From Acidobacteriota bacterium (GTDB lineage Bacteria; Acidobacteriota; Terriglobia; Bryobacterales; Bryobacteraceae), in contig SYLY01000272.1 in assembly GCA_005808475.1 (NCBI GenBank), positions 1-40,849 of the forward strand: a stretch of 40,849 nucleotides of DNA, written 5' to 3'. Every line of letters begins with the position of its first letter. The stretch's first letter is position 1. The notes below the pieces were generated by a model, which worked only from the letters and a program-made list of their open reading frames with translations, made no database searches and was not told the origin of the DNA. The translations under genes were made by a program, and so were the position numbers. Positions 8,143 to 16,165 of this stretch are shown piece after piece.

Positions 8143-10737
8143 ATGCGCCTGCTATTCCTTGTGGCTTCGATCTGCGCCGTCGCGACGGCGCAGACTTGCA
8201 CACTCACGGCCCTCACCCCCGCCGAATCAGTGAGGATTCGCGAAAGCGAAGCTGCAACAGACTCCGACACCTTCGTTGGCGTTCAAGTGGCGCTGGGCGC
8301 CGGCGACCGCTTGTACTTCGCCGACTCGACCGGCCGTATTCGAACTGTCGAGCCAGACGGACGGCTGCGCACGCTTGCTGGCAACGGAAGGCGAGGGGTC
8401 GTACAAGCGGGTCCGGCTCTGGAATCTCCCCTGCCGGCGATCATCCAGGTCGCCGTCTCCCCGGCAGGCGTGGTCCACTTTTCTGGGTCAGACCGTATCT
8501 ATCGCATTGAGGACGGCCGCATCGCGGTGGCGGCGGGTTCAGGCCGGCCCGGATTCAACGGCGAGGCCTCGCCGCCACTGGATCTGAATCTCGGCGCCAT
8601 CATCCACTTCGCTTTCGGCCCAGGCGGCGCACTCTACATTGTGGTTGGCTTCAGTCGAATCCGGCGCCTGGACGCCGATGGACGGCTTCGCACGTTCGCC
8701 GGCTCCAGCATGCCAATTGAATTCGGGCGGCCGAACGGAGACGGCGGCCCCGCTACACAGGCCGCCTTGCAACTTCCTCGACAAGTGGTCCCGTTGAGAG
8801 ACGGATCGGTCTGGATTCGCGACCTCCGCTCTATCCGCGCCGTCGGCTCTGACGGCAATATTCGTCTCTTACGCGACAACTTGGATTTGCAATTCGAGAT
8901 CCTGCTCACGCCCGAAGGGAACCCCGTGGCCGCCTCGCCCGGGCGAGTTACGCCTCTTGACCGGGAGGACCGCGATGCCCCTCCTGGTTTGTTTGCGGGC
9001 TTCACTGGCAACCCGCGTGCGATTGGCAGCGGGGGCCTGTATGCTGTCAGTCCCCGGCAGGACCTGATCACCGGCTTGTTCCTGTGGAGTGACGGCGCAT
9101 CGAAGCTGATCGCTGGTGCGCCCCGCCAGACACCTGCCTCCGGCGCAAGCACGGAGCCTTTTGGCGTATTTGTGGAGCAGACCTCCAGCTTGATCTATCG
9201 CGGTACGCTCGACGGCGTATCCGGATTGCTCGAGTCCCGCCCGGGAGTAGCCCCGCACCTATTGGCTGGCCGCGGCACGGACGCGGGCGAGGCCGAGGGC
9301 AAGCCGCTTGCGAACTTGTCCATCGCCGGCGTCGCCGGTTTCTCCGTGGACAACCAAGGCCGCTTGGTGCTTCTCGATCTCGCCCGGTCACGCGTGTTGA
9401 TCGTAGACGCCAGCGGCAACGTCACCACTCTCAAAGACGCCCGCCAGCAACCCGTGGCAACGATTGGAGACAGCGGCACACTGAATCATTCCCAGCGCAT
9501 CGCGGTCGACGCGGCGGGAAACTTCTACTGGATGCTCGCCAGTATGCCGGGCAACAATGGCTCCCGTCAGGCGATCTCCGTCTGGACGCGCTCTACATCG
9601 ACCGTCACCACCTTTGAAGTGGATGACTTGGATAGAATCGTGCAACTGGCGAACGGCTCCGTCGCCGCGATCGTGGGACGTTTTGTTTTTGAGCGATCCT
9701 TGCGCCGCATCGAAACGGCTCGCCTCGGTGACGTGGAGGCGGGTCTGGAGGGCATCGGCTTCCAAAGCGCTACGGTTTCCGGCGCCGCTCCCTATTTCGT
9801 GTCCGCTCCCCTGCTGTTCCGAGGCCGGCCAGGCTCGGTGGAGGCGTTCACCGATCTGGCTTCGCCAGCCGAACCGGAACGCCCGCTCGTTGCCTTGTTC
9901 GTTGTCAGTTCCGCGAGTGGGCTGGTTCTGAGAGCCGGTGACGGGGCTTTCTACCGGCTGGAGAATCCCGATGCGTGCTCCCGCGAAACGCAGCCCAAGA
10001 TTGCCGACGGCGGCGTGGTGAGCGCCGCACGCTTTGGGTATCCGGACACGGTGTCGATCTGGCAACTGGTGACAGTCTTCGGCTCCGGACTGGGACCACG
10101 CGAGGGACAAGGGATCATGCTGGATGGTCTGGAGCGCGCTACCGCGCAACCGGGTCCGTATCCGTCGTTGCTGCTCGGCCAACGGCAGATAAACGGGGTG
10201 CTAGGGGGCATCCCGCTGCCTGTCGTGTTCGCGAACGACACGCAAATGACGGTCCAAGTTCCCTTCGTGCCGGCTAGCTACGATACGTTGTTCTGGTCTT
10301 GGAGAGGCTTGCTGCTCAAGTACATCAAACCGATTCGCGTACAGAGCACTACACCCGGCATCTTCGCTCTGGGCGCGGCCGCCGCGGCGCTCAACCAAGA
10401 CAGTTCGATCAACTCGCCGCAACGGCCGGCTGCGCGCGGGTCAGTGGTACAGTTCTTCCTCACAGGCCTCGGCGAGTTTGGGCCGCCGCCGGGTGGTCCA
10501 GGCGCCTTCAACAGTACAACCACCCTTCAGCGCGTTTCGGAGCAGGTCACCGCTCGAATTGGCGGAACGCCGGCAGTTGTGGAGTTCTCCGGAGCGGCGC
10601 CCGGCTTCATTTCCGGGCTGTTTCAAGTGAACGTGCGGATACCGGCGAACGCCCCCACGGGAGCGCAACCAGTAGAGATTGAAAGCGCCGGTCGAGTTAC
10701 ATCGCGGTTCCAGCAGGTCACTGTGCGCCTGGAGTAG
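8143..10737 (+). CDS. secreted propeller-like protein with C-terminal TIGR03437 domain
   Basis: I start this at ATG 8143 rather than at the upstream end of the open frame, because MRLLFLVASICAVATAQ is a clear signal peptide ending at an AxA-like site. The 864-residue protein has about 600 residues with NHL/SMP-30-like repeats, such as RLYFADSTGRIRTV, GALYIVVGFSRIRRLDADG and GRLVLLDLARSRVLIVD. They suggest a beta-propeller. The last ~240 residues fit the Solibacter-type TIGR03437 domain: VTVFGSGLGP, LGGIPLPVVFANDTQMTVQVP, TTPGIFAL, GSVVQFFLTGLGEFGP and GLFQVNVRIP. Function is unknown; a role outside the cell membrane is inferred only from the signal peptide. Confidence 0.8.
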   Translation: MRLLFLVASICAVATAQTCTLTALTPAESVRIRESEAATDSDTFVGVQVALGAGDRLYFADSTGRIRTVEPDGRLRTLAGNGRRGVVQAGPALESPLPAIIQVAVSPAGVVHFSGSDRIYRIEDGRIAVAAGSGRPGFNGEASPPLDLNLGAIIHFAFGPGGALYIVVGFSRIRRLDADGRLRTFAGSSMPIEFGRPNGDGGPATQAALQLPRQVVPLRDGSVWIRDLRSIRAVGSDGNIRLLRDNLDLQFEILLTPEGNPVAASPGRVTPLDREDRDAPPGLFAGFTGNPRAIGSGGLYAVSPRQDLITGLFLWSDGASKLIAGAPRQTPASGASTEPFGVFVEQTSSLIYRGTLDGVSGLLESRPGVAPHLLAGRGTDAGEAEGKPLANLSIAGVAGFSVDNQGRLVLLDLARSRVLIVDASGNVTTLKDARQQPVATIGDSGTLNHSQRIAVDAAGNFYWMLASMPGNNGSRQAISVWTRSTSTVTTFEVDDLDRIVQLANGSVAAIVGRFVFERSLRRIETARLGDVEAGLEGIGFQSATVSGAAPYFVSAPLLFRGRPGSVEAFTDLASPAEPERPLVALFVVSSASGLVLRAGDGAFYRLENPDACSRETQPKIADGGVVSAARFGYPDTVSIWQLVTVFGSGLGPREGQGIMLDGLERATAQPGPYPSLLLGQRQINGVLGGIPLPVVFANDTQMTVQVPFVPASYDTLFWSWRGLLLKYIKPIRVQSTTPGIFALGAAAAALNQDSSINSPQRPAARGSVVQFFLTGLGEFGPPPGGPGAFNSTTTLQRVSEQVTARIGGTPAVVEFSGAAPGFISGLFQVNVRIPANAPTGAQPVEIESAGRVTSRFQQVTVRLE

Positions 10738-10882
10738 AGCGATCCCTCACCGTAGGTTTTCCGCAACCGCCACCCGATTCTGGACGAATCGCGCGATAAG
10801 GCCGCGTACGCGCGCTGAGCGGCGCGCGCCTCGTATTCACGGCCTCCTCACGCGATTCGTCTCAAACCCTGTGAGAAGCGCG

Positions 10883-11134
10883 GGCTAGACTGGCATCCCG
10901 CGGTGCAAGCAGCATGGCCGCGCGCGACATAACGCGGCTGGCGCGGCGGCGGCCATCGGCGGCAAACGGCGTTCGGAGGCCTGCGGTGCAAGCCCAATGC
11001 GCCCTACGAGTCGCGGCGCCGCCGGGCCGTTGCCTTCGTTGCACATCCTGGGAGATGTTCCGCATCGACTGCGGCGCCGCGCCGCCGACTTGGCCCGGCG
11101 CCGCCAGCAACGCGACTCATGCTACTTGCGCAAC
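10883..11134. repeat. dispersed repeat, two copies in inverted orientation
   Basis: Within the 413-bp gap 10738-11150, positions 10883-10916 read GGGCTAGACTGGCATCCCGC then GGTGCAAGCAGCATG, matching the copy after the kinase gene at 19055. Positions 11053-11134 carry the same family in the opposite direction (CGCATCGACTGCGGCGCCGC, then CGCGACTCATGCTACTTGCG). A partial third hit (GCGGTGCAAGCCCAATGCG) sits near 10983. The left end can form an imperfect GCGGG/CCCGC hairpin. No coding potential is credible here. The rest of the gap, 10738-10882, shows nothing I recognise. Confidence 0.6.
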
Positions 11135-11150
11135 CGGCCGCCTCCAGCAG

Positions 11151-12344
11151 CTAGCTCGCCGACTTCAAAACCTCGCGGATCCTCTTGGCTACGATCTCGG
11201 CCTCGTTCGGCTGCAGCATCCACACGGCGACAACCACCCGGTCGGCGGGGCTGGGCGTGACTTCGATGGCGGGAGTCCCCTCGCGCAGAGCCTTCACCAC
11301 GTCCTTGGGCTTGATCTTGATCTTCGCTTCGTCCCAGGTGATGTGGATGTGCGGCACGCGGTTGGAAATCTGGGGCACCTTCACCTCGGTATTGACGCCC
11401 TTGACGGAACTCACCGAGTCGATGATCTGCTTGCAGCGCCGCTCCCACTCCTTCCACTCGGCCTTTTCATCGCGCTTGACGAAGGTCTCGACAGCCACCA
11501 TCATGCCGAGCAGTTCTTCCTTGTTGACCTTCAAGCCGCGGCCGACCGAATCGCTGTAGGGCGAGGTGTTCAGGCGCGCCGCCTCGATCAGATCCTTGCG
11601 GCCGAGCAGCAGGCCCGCGCTCTGCGGCCCGCGGATGCCCTTGCCACCGCTGAAGATCACCATGTCGAAGCCGAGCTTGGTGAGATCCTTCAATACGCCG
11701 GTGGGCGGAGCGTCTGCGGCCGCGTCGTTCATCGTCGGGATCTTGTGCTTCTTGGCGATCGCGATGAAGCGCTCGGCCGAGACCGGAGTCTTGTCGGACG
11801 CGTTGAAGAAGAGCATCATGGCCGTCTTCTCGTTGATGGCGCGCTCGAGTTCGGCCTCGCCCTCCACTTCCACGAACTTGATGCCCACGTTGCGGACGGC
11901 GTGGTCGTACCCATAGCGGTGCGTCTTCTGCACGATCACTTCGTTCTTCATGCCGGCGATGTCCGGCAACCGCCGGATGAACTCCGGATTCGTGCCGGCC
12001 ACGCAGGCGGCGGTCCCGCAGGTGAGCGCGGCGGCGGCGCCCGACGACACCATCGCGGCTTCGCATTCCAGCAGTTCGGCGATGCGCTTGCCCACTGCGT
12101 CGTGCAGATCGGTGAGGCGGACGAAGCTCTTCGACGCGTATTCGATCGCCTGCACCACCTCCGGCCACATCAGCGACGCGGTCAGCGTCGTGTAGGTGCC
12201 TGCGGCGTTGATGAACGTGCCGACGCCCAGTTCTTTATAGAAGTCGCGCCGGGTGGGCGCGGCCACCGCGAGCGACGCGGGAACCAGACTCCCGATGACG
12301 GGCATGCTGGCGATGTTCTGAAGGAATCCTCGGCGTCCGGCCAT
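11151..12344 (-). CDS. SelA-like PLP-dependent enzyme with Tat-type signal
   Basis: A 397-residue fold-type I PLP enzyme of the SelA/DgaE (PF03841-like) branch, which includes seryl-tRNA(Sec) selenium transferase and related ammonia-lyases. Asp207 in the MNDAAAD segment and Lys235 in SGGKGIRGPQSAGLLLGR fit the cofactor contacts, Lys235 being the Schiff-base residue. SSGAAAALT at about 100 is the phosphate-binding region. The N-terminus GRRGFLQNIASMPVIGSLVP plus an alanine-rich stretch resembles a twin-arginine signal, so periplasmic export of the folded holoenzyme is inferred. AAGGAG precedes the ATG by about 11 nt. The true substrate cannot be told. It is divergent from the cytochrome/PQQ genes, and its 3' end has a decayed copy at 7410-7798. 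Confidence 0.8.
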   Translation of the reverse strand: MAGRRGFLQNIASMPVIGSLVPASLAVAAPTRRDFYKELGVGTFINAAGTYTTLTASLMWPEVVQAIEYASKSFVRLTDLHDAVGKRIAELLECEAAMVSSGAAAALTCGTAACVAGTNPEFIRRLPDIAGMKNEVIVQKTHRYGYDHAVRNVGIKFVEVEGEAELERAINEKTAMMLFFNASDKTPVSAERFIAIAKKHKIPTMNDAAADAPPTGVLKDLTKLGFDMVIFSGGKGIRGPQSAGLLLGRKDLIEAARLNTSPYSDSVGRGLKVNKEELLGMMVAVETFVKRDEKAEWKEWERRCKQIIDSVSSVKGVNTEVKVPQISNRVPHIHITWDEAKIKIKPKDVVKALREGTPAIEVTPSPADRVVVAVWMLQPNEAEIVAKRIREVLKSAS

Positions 12345-12465
12345 GATGATCGATGTTCTCCTTGGCTCTTTCTATCACGCGCCGGAGGCCGCGCGCAATG
12401 GCGGCGCCGCGGCGGTCGAACTCTCCGGCCGCGGCACCACCCTCCGGCTGAGTCGCGCCGTTTGT

Positions 12466-12471
12466 TACAAT
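12466..12471 (+). promoter_or_regulatory. putative -10 box before the cytochrome/PQQ pair
   Basis: TACAAT lies 27 nt before the ATG at 12498, in the 153-bp divergent gap. AGGAGG follows just before the start codon. A matching -35 is not obvious. Confidence 0.4.
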
Positions 12472-12497
12472 GGCGTCCTCTCCGCACAGGAGGACCC

Positions 12498-13244
12498 ATG
12501 AGATTGCTCGCTCCTCTCGCCTTCGCCGCGCTGCTGCAAGCGCAGGAAGCGAAGAACCCGGCTACGTCGACCGCGGATGTCGCGGCAGGCGCCAAGACGT
12601 TCCGGTCGCATTGCTCGGAGTGCCACGGCTTCGAAGCCCAGGGCGGCCGTGGCCCGAACCTCGCTTCCGGCGTGTTCTACCACGGCTCGTCCGACGCGGA
12701 GTTGCTCCGCAATATCTCGGACGGCATAGCCGGAACCGAAATGCCGGGCCTCTTCTATTCGCCGGACCGCGTGTGGCAAGTGGTCTCGTATCTGCGATCG
12801 CTCAACGCGCGCGCGGCGCCAGCCGGCGATCCCGCCAAGGGCGCCGCGATCTACGGGGCCAAGGGCTGCGCCAAGTGCCATCGCATCGATGGATCGGGAG
12901 GCCGCCTCGGTCCCGACCTCAGCCAGATCGGCCGCGCGCGATCCGCCGAACACATCCGCCAGGCGATCGCCACTCCGAACGCCGATGTCCGCCAGCGCTA
13001 CTGGTTCGTCAGCGCGACCGGTCCAGAGGGCAAGCCCGTCAGTGGATTCCTGATGAACGAGGACACCTACACGGTGCAGTTCATGGATCTGGGCGAGCAG
13101 CTCCATTCGATGAACAAGTCCGATCTGCGCGGGTACCAGGTGGAGATGAAGTCGCGGATGCCGCCGTTCCCGATGCCGGCCGCCGATCTCGACAACCTCA
13201 CCGCCTATCTGGTTTCGCTCCGTCCGAAGGGAGGCTCGAAATGA
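12498..13244 (+). CDS. diheme cytochrome c
   Basis: Start ATG 12498 is fixed by a strong AGGAGG site 5 nt upstream and by a signal peptide (MRLLAPLAFAALLQAQ); the much longer upstream open frame is spurious. The mature part has two c-type heme sites: CSECH (Cys39/Cys42/His43) and CAKCH (Cys124/Cys127/His128). The candidate axial methionine segment GIAGTEMPGLFYS follows the first heme; the C-terminal MPPFPMPAADLDNLTAYL may serve the second. The 248-residue protein likely receives electrons in the periplasm from the PQQ dehydrogenase, whose ATG overlaps its stop codon (ATGA). Confidence 0.9.
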   Translation: MRLLAPLAFAALLQAQEAKNPATSTADVAAGAKTFRSHCSECHGFEAQGGRGPNLASGVFYHGSSDAELLRNISDGIAGTEMPGLFYSPDRVWQVVSYLRSLNARAAPAGDPAKGAAIYGAKGCAKCHRIDGSGGRLGPDLSQIGRARSAEHIRQAIATPNADVRQRYWFVSATGPEGKPVSGFLMNEDTYTVQFMDLGEQLHSMNKSDLRGYQVEMKSRMPPFPMPAADLDNLTAYLVSLRPKGGSK

Positions 13245-14827
13245 AACGACTCGGCGCGTTGGCGCTGGCGGCGATGACCGCGTCCGCGCAGGTCACGTTC
13301 GACCGTCTGTTGAACGCGGCGAAAGAGCCCGGTCAATGGATGACCTACTCCGGCGCCTACAACGGCTGGCGTCATTCGCCGCTCGACCAGATCCGGCGCG
13401 AGAACGTCTCGTCGCTGCAAGTGAAATGGGTGTATCAAATGCCCACCACGCACCTGGTCGAGACGACGCCGCTGGTGGTGGACGGCATCATGTACTTCAC
13501 CGAGCCGCCGAGCAACGTGGTGGCCGTCGACGCCGAAACGGGCCGCCAGTTCTGGCGCTACCGGCGCGAACTGCCGTCGAAGATCAACGTGTGCTGCGGA
13601 CAGGTGAATCGCGGCGTGGCCGTGTTGGGCGACCGCGTGTTCGTCGGAACGGTGGACGCGCATCTGGTGGCGCTCGACCGGCGCACGGGTGACGTGCTGT
13701 GGGACGTGGAGGTGGCTAACTACCGTCACGGATACAGCGTCACCGTGGCGCCACTGATCGTGAAGGACATGGTGATCTCCGGAATCGCCGGCGGCGAGTA
13801 CGGCATCCGCGGATTCCTGGACGCCTACGACGCCGCCACCGGCAAGCGGCGCTGGCGCTTCTGGACGATCCCCGGCCCGGGAGAAAAAGGCAACGAAACC
13901 TGGAGCGGCGAATCGTGGAAGACCGGTGGAGGCTCGACTTGGGTCACCGGCTCCTACGACCCGTCGCAGAACGCGATCGTCTGGGGCGTGGGCAATCCGT
14001 CGCCCGACTGGAACGGCGACTCGCGCCTGGGCGACAACCTGTACAGCGACAGCGCGATCGCGCTCGACGCCGACACCGGGAAATTGAAATGGCATTTTCA
14101 ATTCGTCCCGCACGACGTGCACGACTGGGATGCGGTGCAGGTGCCCGTGCTCGTCGACGACGAGTTCCAGGGACGCCGTCGCAAGCTGGTCTACTGGGCG
14201 CATCGCAACGGCTTCTACTACGTGCTCGACCGCGAGACGGGAAAGTTCCTTGCGGGCAAGGCGTTCGCCACGCAGACTTGGGCGAAGGGGCTGGACCCGA
14301 ACGGCCGCCCGATCCGGCTGCCCAACATCGATCCATCGCCCGAGGGAACCTACATCTTCCCCGGCGTCCAGGGCGCGACCAACTGGTATTCGCCCAGCTA
14401 CAGTCCGGTGACCAAGCTGTTCTACCTGTCCACCTGGGAGAATCGCAGCGTGTATCGAAAAGGCGAACAGGAGTACACTCCGGGCAATCGATACATCGGC
14501 AGCGTGCCGCTCATCGATCTTCCGGACGACCCTGGCTGGGGCGCGATCCGCGCGTTGAATCCCAAGACGGGCGACCGCGTGTGGGAGTACAAGCTGCACA
14601 CCAAGCCGTGGTCGGGCGTGCTGTCGACAGCGGGCAATCTGGTGTTCGGCGGCAGCGACGAGGGACATATCTTCGCGCTGGACGCGGCGACGGGCAAGGA
14701 AATGTGGCGCCGGAACGTGGGTGGCATCATCCGCTCCAACGCGATTTCGTACATGAGCAAGGGCAAGCAAGTGGTGGCGATGGCGGCGGGCAGCTCGATC
14801 TTCACGTTCGAACTGGCGGGCCGCTAG
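13241..14827 (+). CDS. PQQ-dependent alcohol dehydrogenase, lanthanide-type signature
   Basis: A 528-residue eight-bladed propeller quinoprotein with signal peptide (MKRLGALALAAMTASAQ). Seen: the W-motif repeats (DAETGRQFWRYRRELP, DRRTGDVLWDVEV), the adjacent cysteines Cys118-Cys119 that form the vicinal disulfide over PQQ, and Glu186 in GGEYGIRGFLDAYD as a metal ligand. GNPSPDWNGD carries the metal-binding Asn. PHDVHDWDAVQ holds the catalytic Asp295. Asp297, two residues later, is the extra acid found in XoxF, ExaF and PedH and absent from calcium-dependent MxaF. It would oxidise alcohols in the periplasm and pass electrons to the overlapping upstream cytochrome c. The substrate is not determined. 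Confidence 0.92.
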   Translation: MKRLGALALAAMTASAQVTFDRLLNAAKEPGQWMTYSGAYNGWRHSPLDQIRRENVSSLQVKWVYQMPTTHLVETTPLVVDGIMYFTEPPSNVVAVDAETGRQFWRYRRELPSKINVCCGQVNRGVAVLGDRVFVGTVDAHLVALDRRTGDVLWDVEVANYRHGYSVTVAPLIVKDMVISGIAGGEYGIRGFLDAYDAATGKRRWRFWTIPGPGEKGNETWSGESWKTGGGSTWVTGSYDPSQNAIVWGVGNPSPDWNGDSRLGDNLYSDSAIALDADTGKLKWHFQFVPHDVHDWDAVQVPVLVDDEFQGRRRKLVYWAHRNGFYYVLDRETGKFLAGKAFATQTWAKGLDPNGRPIRLPNIDPSPEGTYIFPGVQGATNWYSPSYSPVTKLFYLSTWENRSVYRKGEQEYTPGNRYIGSVPLIDLPDDPGWGAIRALNPKTGDRVWEYKLHTKPWSGVLSTAGNLVFGGSDEGHIFALDAATGKEMWRRNVGGIIRSNAISYMSKGKQVVAMAAGSSIFTFELAGR

Positions 14828-14831
14828 CCGG

Positions 14832-16133
14832 GTGCGCGCGACGCTCGGCGTTCCGGCAATCGCGGCCGCGCTGCTCGGATGGCAACTGTTCACACCGCCC
14901 GTGGTGGGGCTCGCCAACAACAACGACTTCCCGAAGATCGCCGGCTACTTCTCACTCGGCCCGGCGCGCGCGGGCGACGATTTCATCTACGTGGTTCAGC
15001 ACTGGGTGCGCGATCCCCGGTTCTTGTGGGATAGCGGATTCCGCGTGACCGGGCATTTGCACACCGCGCTCGGCGCGGCCGTGGGAACCGACATTCGGTG
15101 GATCGGCCTCACCTATGCCGTTCCGATGCTGGCGGCGTTCGCCGTGGCGGCGAGCTTTCTCGGGTGGCGCGCGCTGATCGGGATTCCGCCGCTGCTCGAC
15201 ATTGCCTACAGCGCCTATTTCAACTCGATGTTCATGGATGCGGGCTCGATCGTCTGGCTATCGCTGGCGCTGGCGGCTCTGGCGCGGACAGCGGCCCGCC
15301 CCGCCCCGTGGACGCGCGCTCTCTTTCTGGCGGCCGCGGCGGCGTTCCTCTGCTCGAAGTCGTCCCACGCGCCGCTGGGATTCCTACTCGCGTTGGCGGT
15401 GTTGGCGGTGGAGCGGACCAAAACACCGGCTGTCATCGCCATGACGATCGTGGCGGTCTCGATCGCGCAGCTCCGGTCGATTCCGGAGTTCTATCGCGGG
15501 CAGGCGATGTACAACCTGGTGTTCACCAAAATCGCCGAGACCGAGGACGACGCGGGCTTTCGAAGCGCGGCGTTGCGCCTCGGCGTCCGCGAAGACGAGC
15601 TGAAGTGGAAGCACACCACGGCCTTCATGCCCGAATCGCCGGCGCAGGACCAGCGATGGCTCGACGAGTTCGCCGGACGCGTTCGCCACTCGTCGATGGC
15701 GCGCCTCTATCTCGAGCGCCCCGGGCTGGCCCTTCGATTCCTGTGGCGCGACATGCGGGTGGAAGCCCCGTTCATCCGCCCGGTGCATCTCGGCAACTTC
15801 GATCGCTCCTCGGGGCGCGAACCCGGCGCGAAGTCGATGGGCGTACTGGCGCTTTGGAGCGCGATGCGATCGTGGCTGATCGCGCGCGCGCCGTGGCATC
15901 TGCCCTTGCTGTTCGCCGCCGCCGCGGCGTGGATCGCGGCCAGGCGGATGTGGCTATCGATGCCCGCGCTGCTGTTTGCCATGGCGGCGGTGGAGCTTCT
16001 GTTGGCGGCGCTGGCCGACGCGTGTGAGACGTCGCGTCATCTGGTGCTGTTCCACTACATGACGGACGCGGCGCTGGTTGCGTGCCTCGCCGGAGTGTCA
16101 TGGAACGGCGGCGTTGTCCCGAAACACCCGTAG
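14832..16133 (+). CDS. polytopic membrane protein, possibly GT-C-like
   Basis: Not confidently recognised. The 433-residue product starts at a GTG only 4 nt after the PQQ dehydrogenase stop, so it is probably cotranscribed. Roughly eight to ten hydrophobic segments are visible, the first at about residues 3-20. A polar patch just after it, GLANNNDFPKIAGYF, and a charged soluble loop at about residues 225-310 (KIAETEDDAGF, KWKHTTAFMPESPAQDQRW) suggest a large extracytoplasmic loop. That resembles GT-C-type sugar transferases, but no catalytic motif can be confirmed. Near the C-terminus CETSRHLVLFHYMTDAALV is another conserved-looking segment. Confidence 0.6.
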   Translation: MRATLGVPAIAAALLGWQLFTPPVVGLANNNDFPKIAGYFSLGPARAGDDFIYVVQHWVRDPRFLWDSGFRVTGHLHTALGAAVGTDIRWIGLTYAVPMLAAFAVAASFLGWRALIGIPPLLDIAYSAYFNSMFMDAGSIVWLSLALAALARTAARPAPWTRALFLAAAAAFLCSKSSHAPLGFLLALAVLAVERTKTPAVIAMTIVAVSIAQLRSIPEFYRGQAMYNLVFTKIAETEDDAGFRSAALRLGVREDELKWKHTTAFMPESPAQDQRWLDEFAGRVRHSSMARLYLERPGLALRFLWRDMRVEAPFIRPVHLGNFDRSSGREPGAKSMGVLALWSAMRSWLIARAPWHLPLLFAAAAAWIAARRMWLSMPALLFAMAAVELLLAALADACETSRHLVLFHYMTDAALVACLAGVSWNGGVVPKHP

Positions 16134-16165
16134 GCGGCGCGATCCTTGGTAGGATCTGAGAATCG

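Noticed and set aside
10914-12497. Long N-terminal extension of the cytochrome c frame
   Set aside because: It runs through a repeat and antisense through the SelA-like gene. The strong AGGAGG and signal peptide at 12498 define the true start.
13205-14923. 572-residue open frame on minus opposite the PQQ dehydrogenase
   Set aside because: Antisense shadow of a clearly recognised gene; composition is unlike a protein family and it has no start signals.
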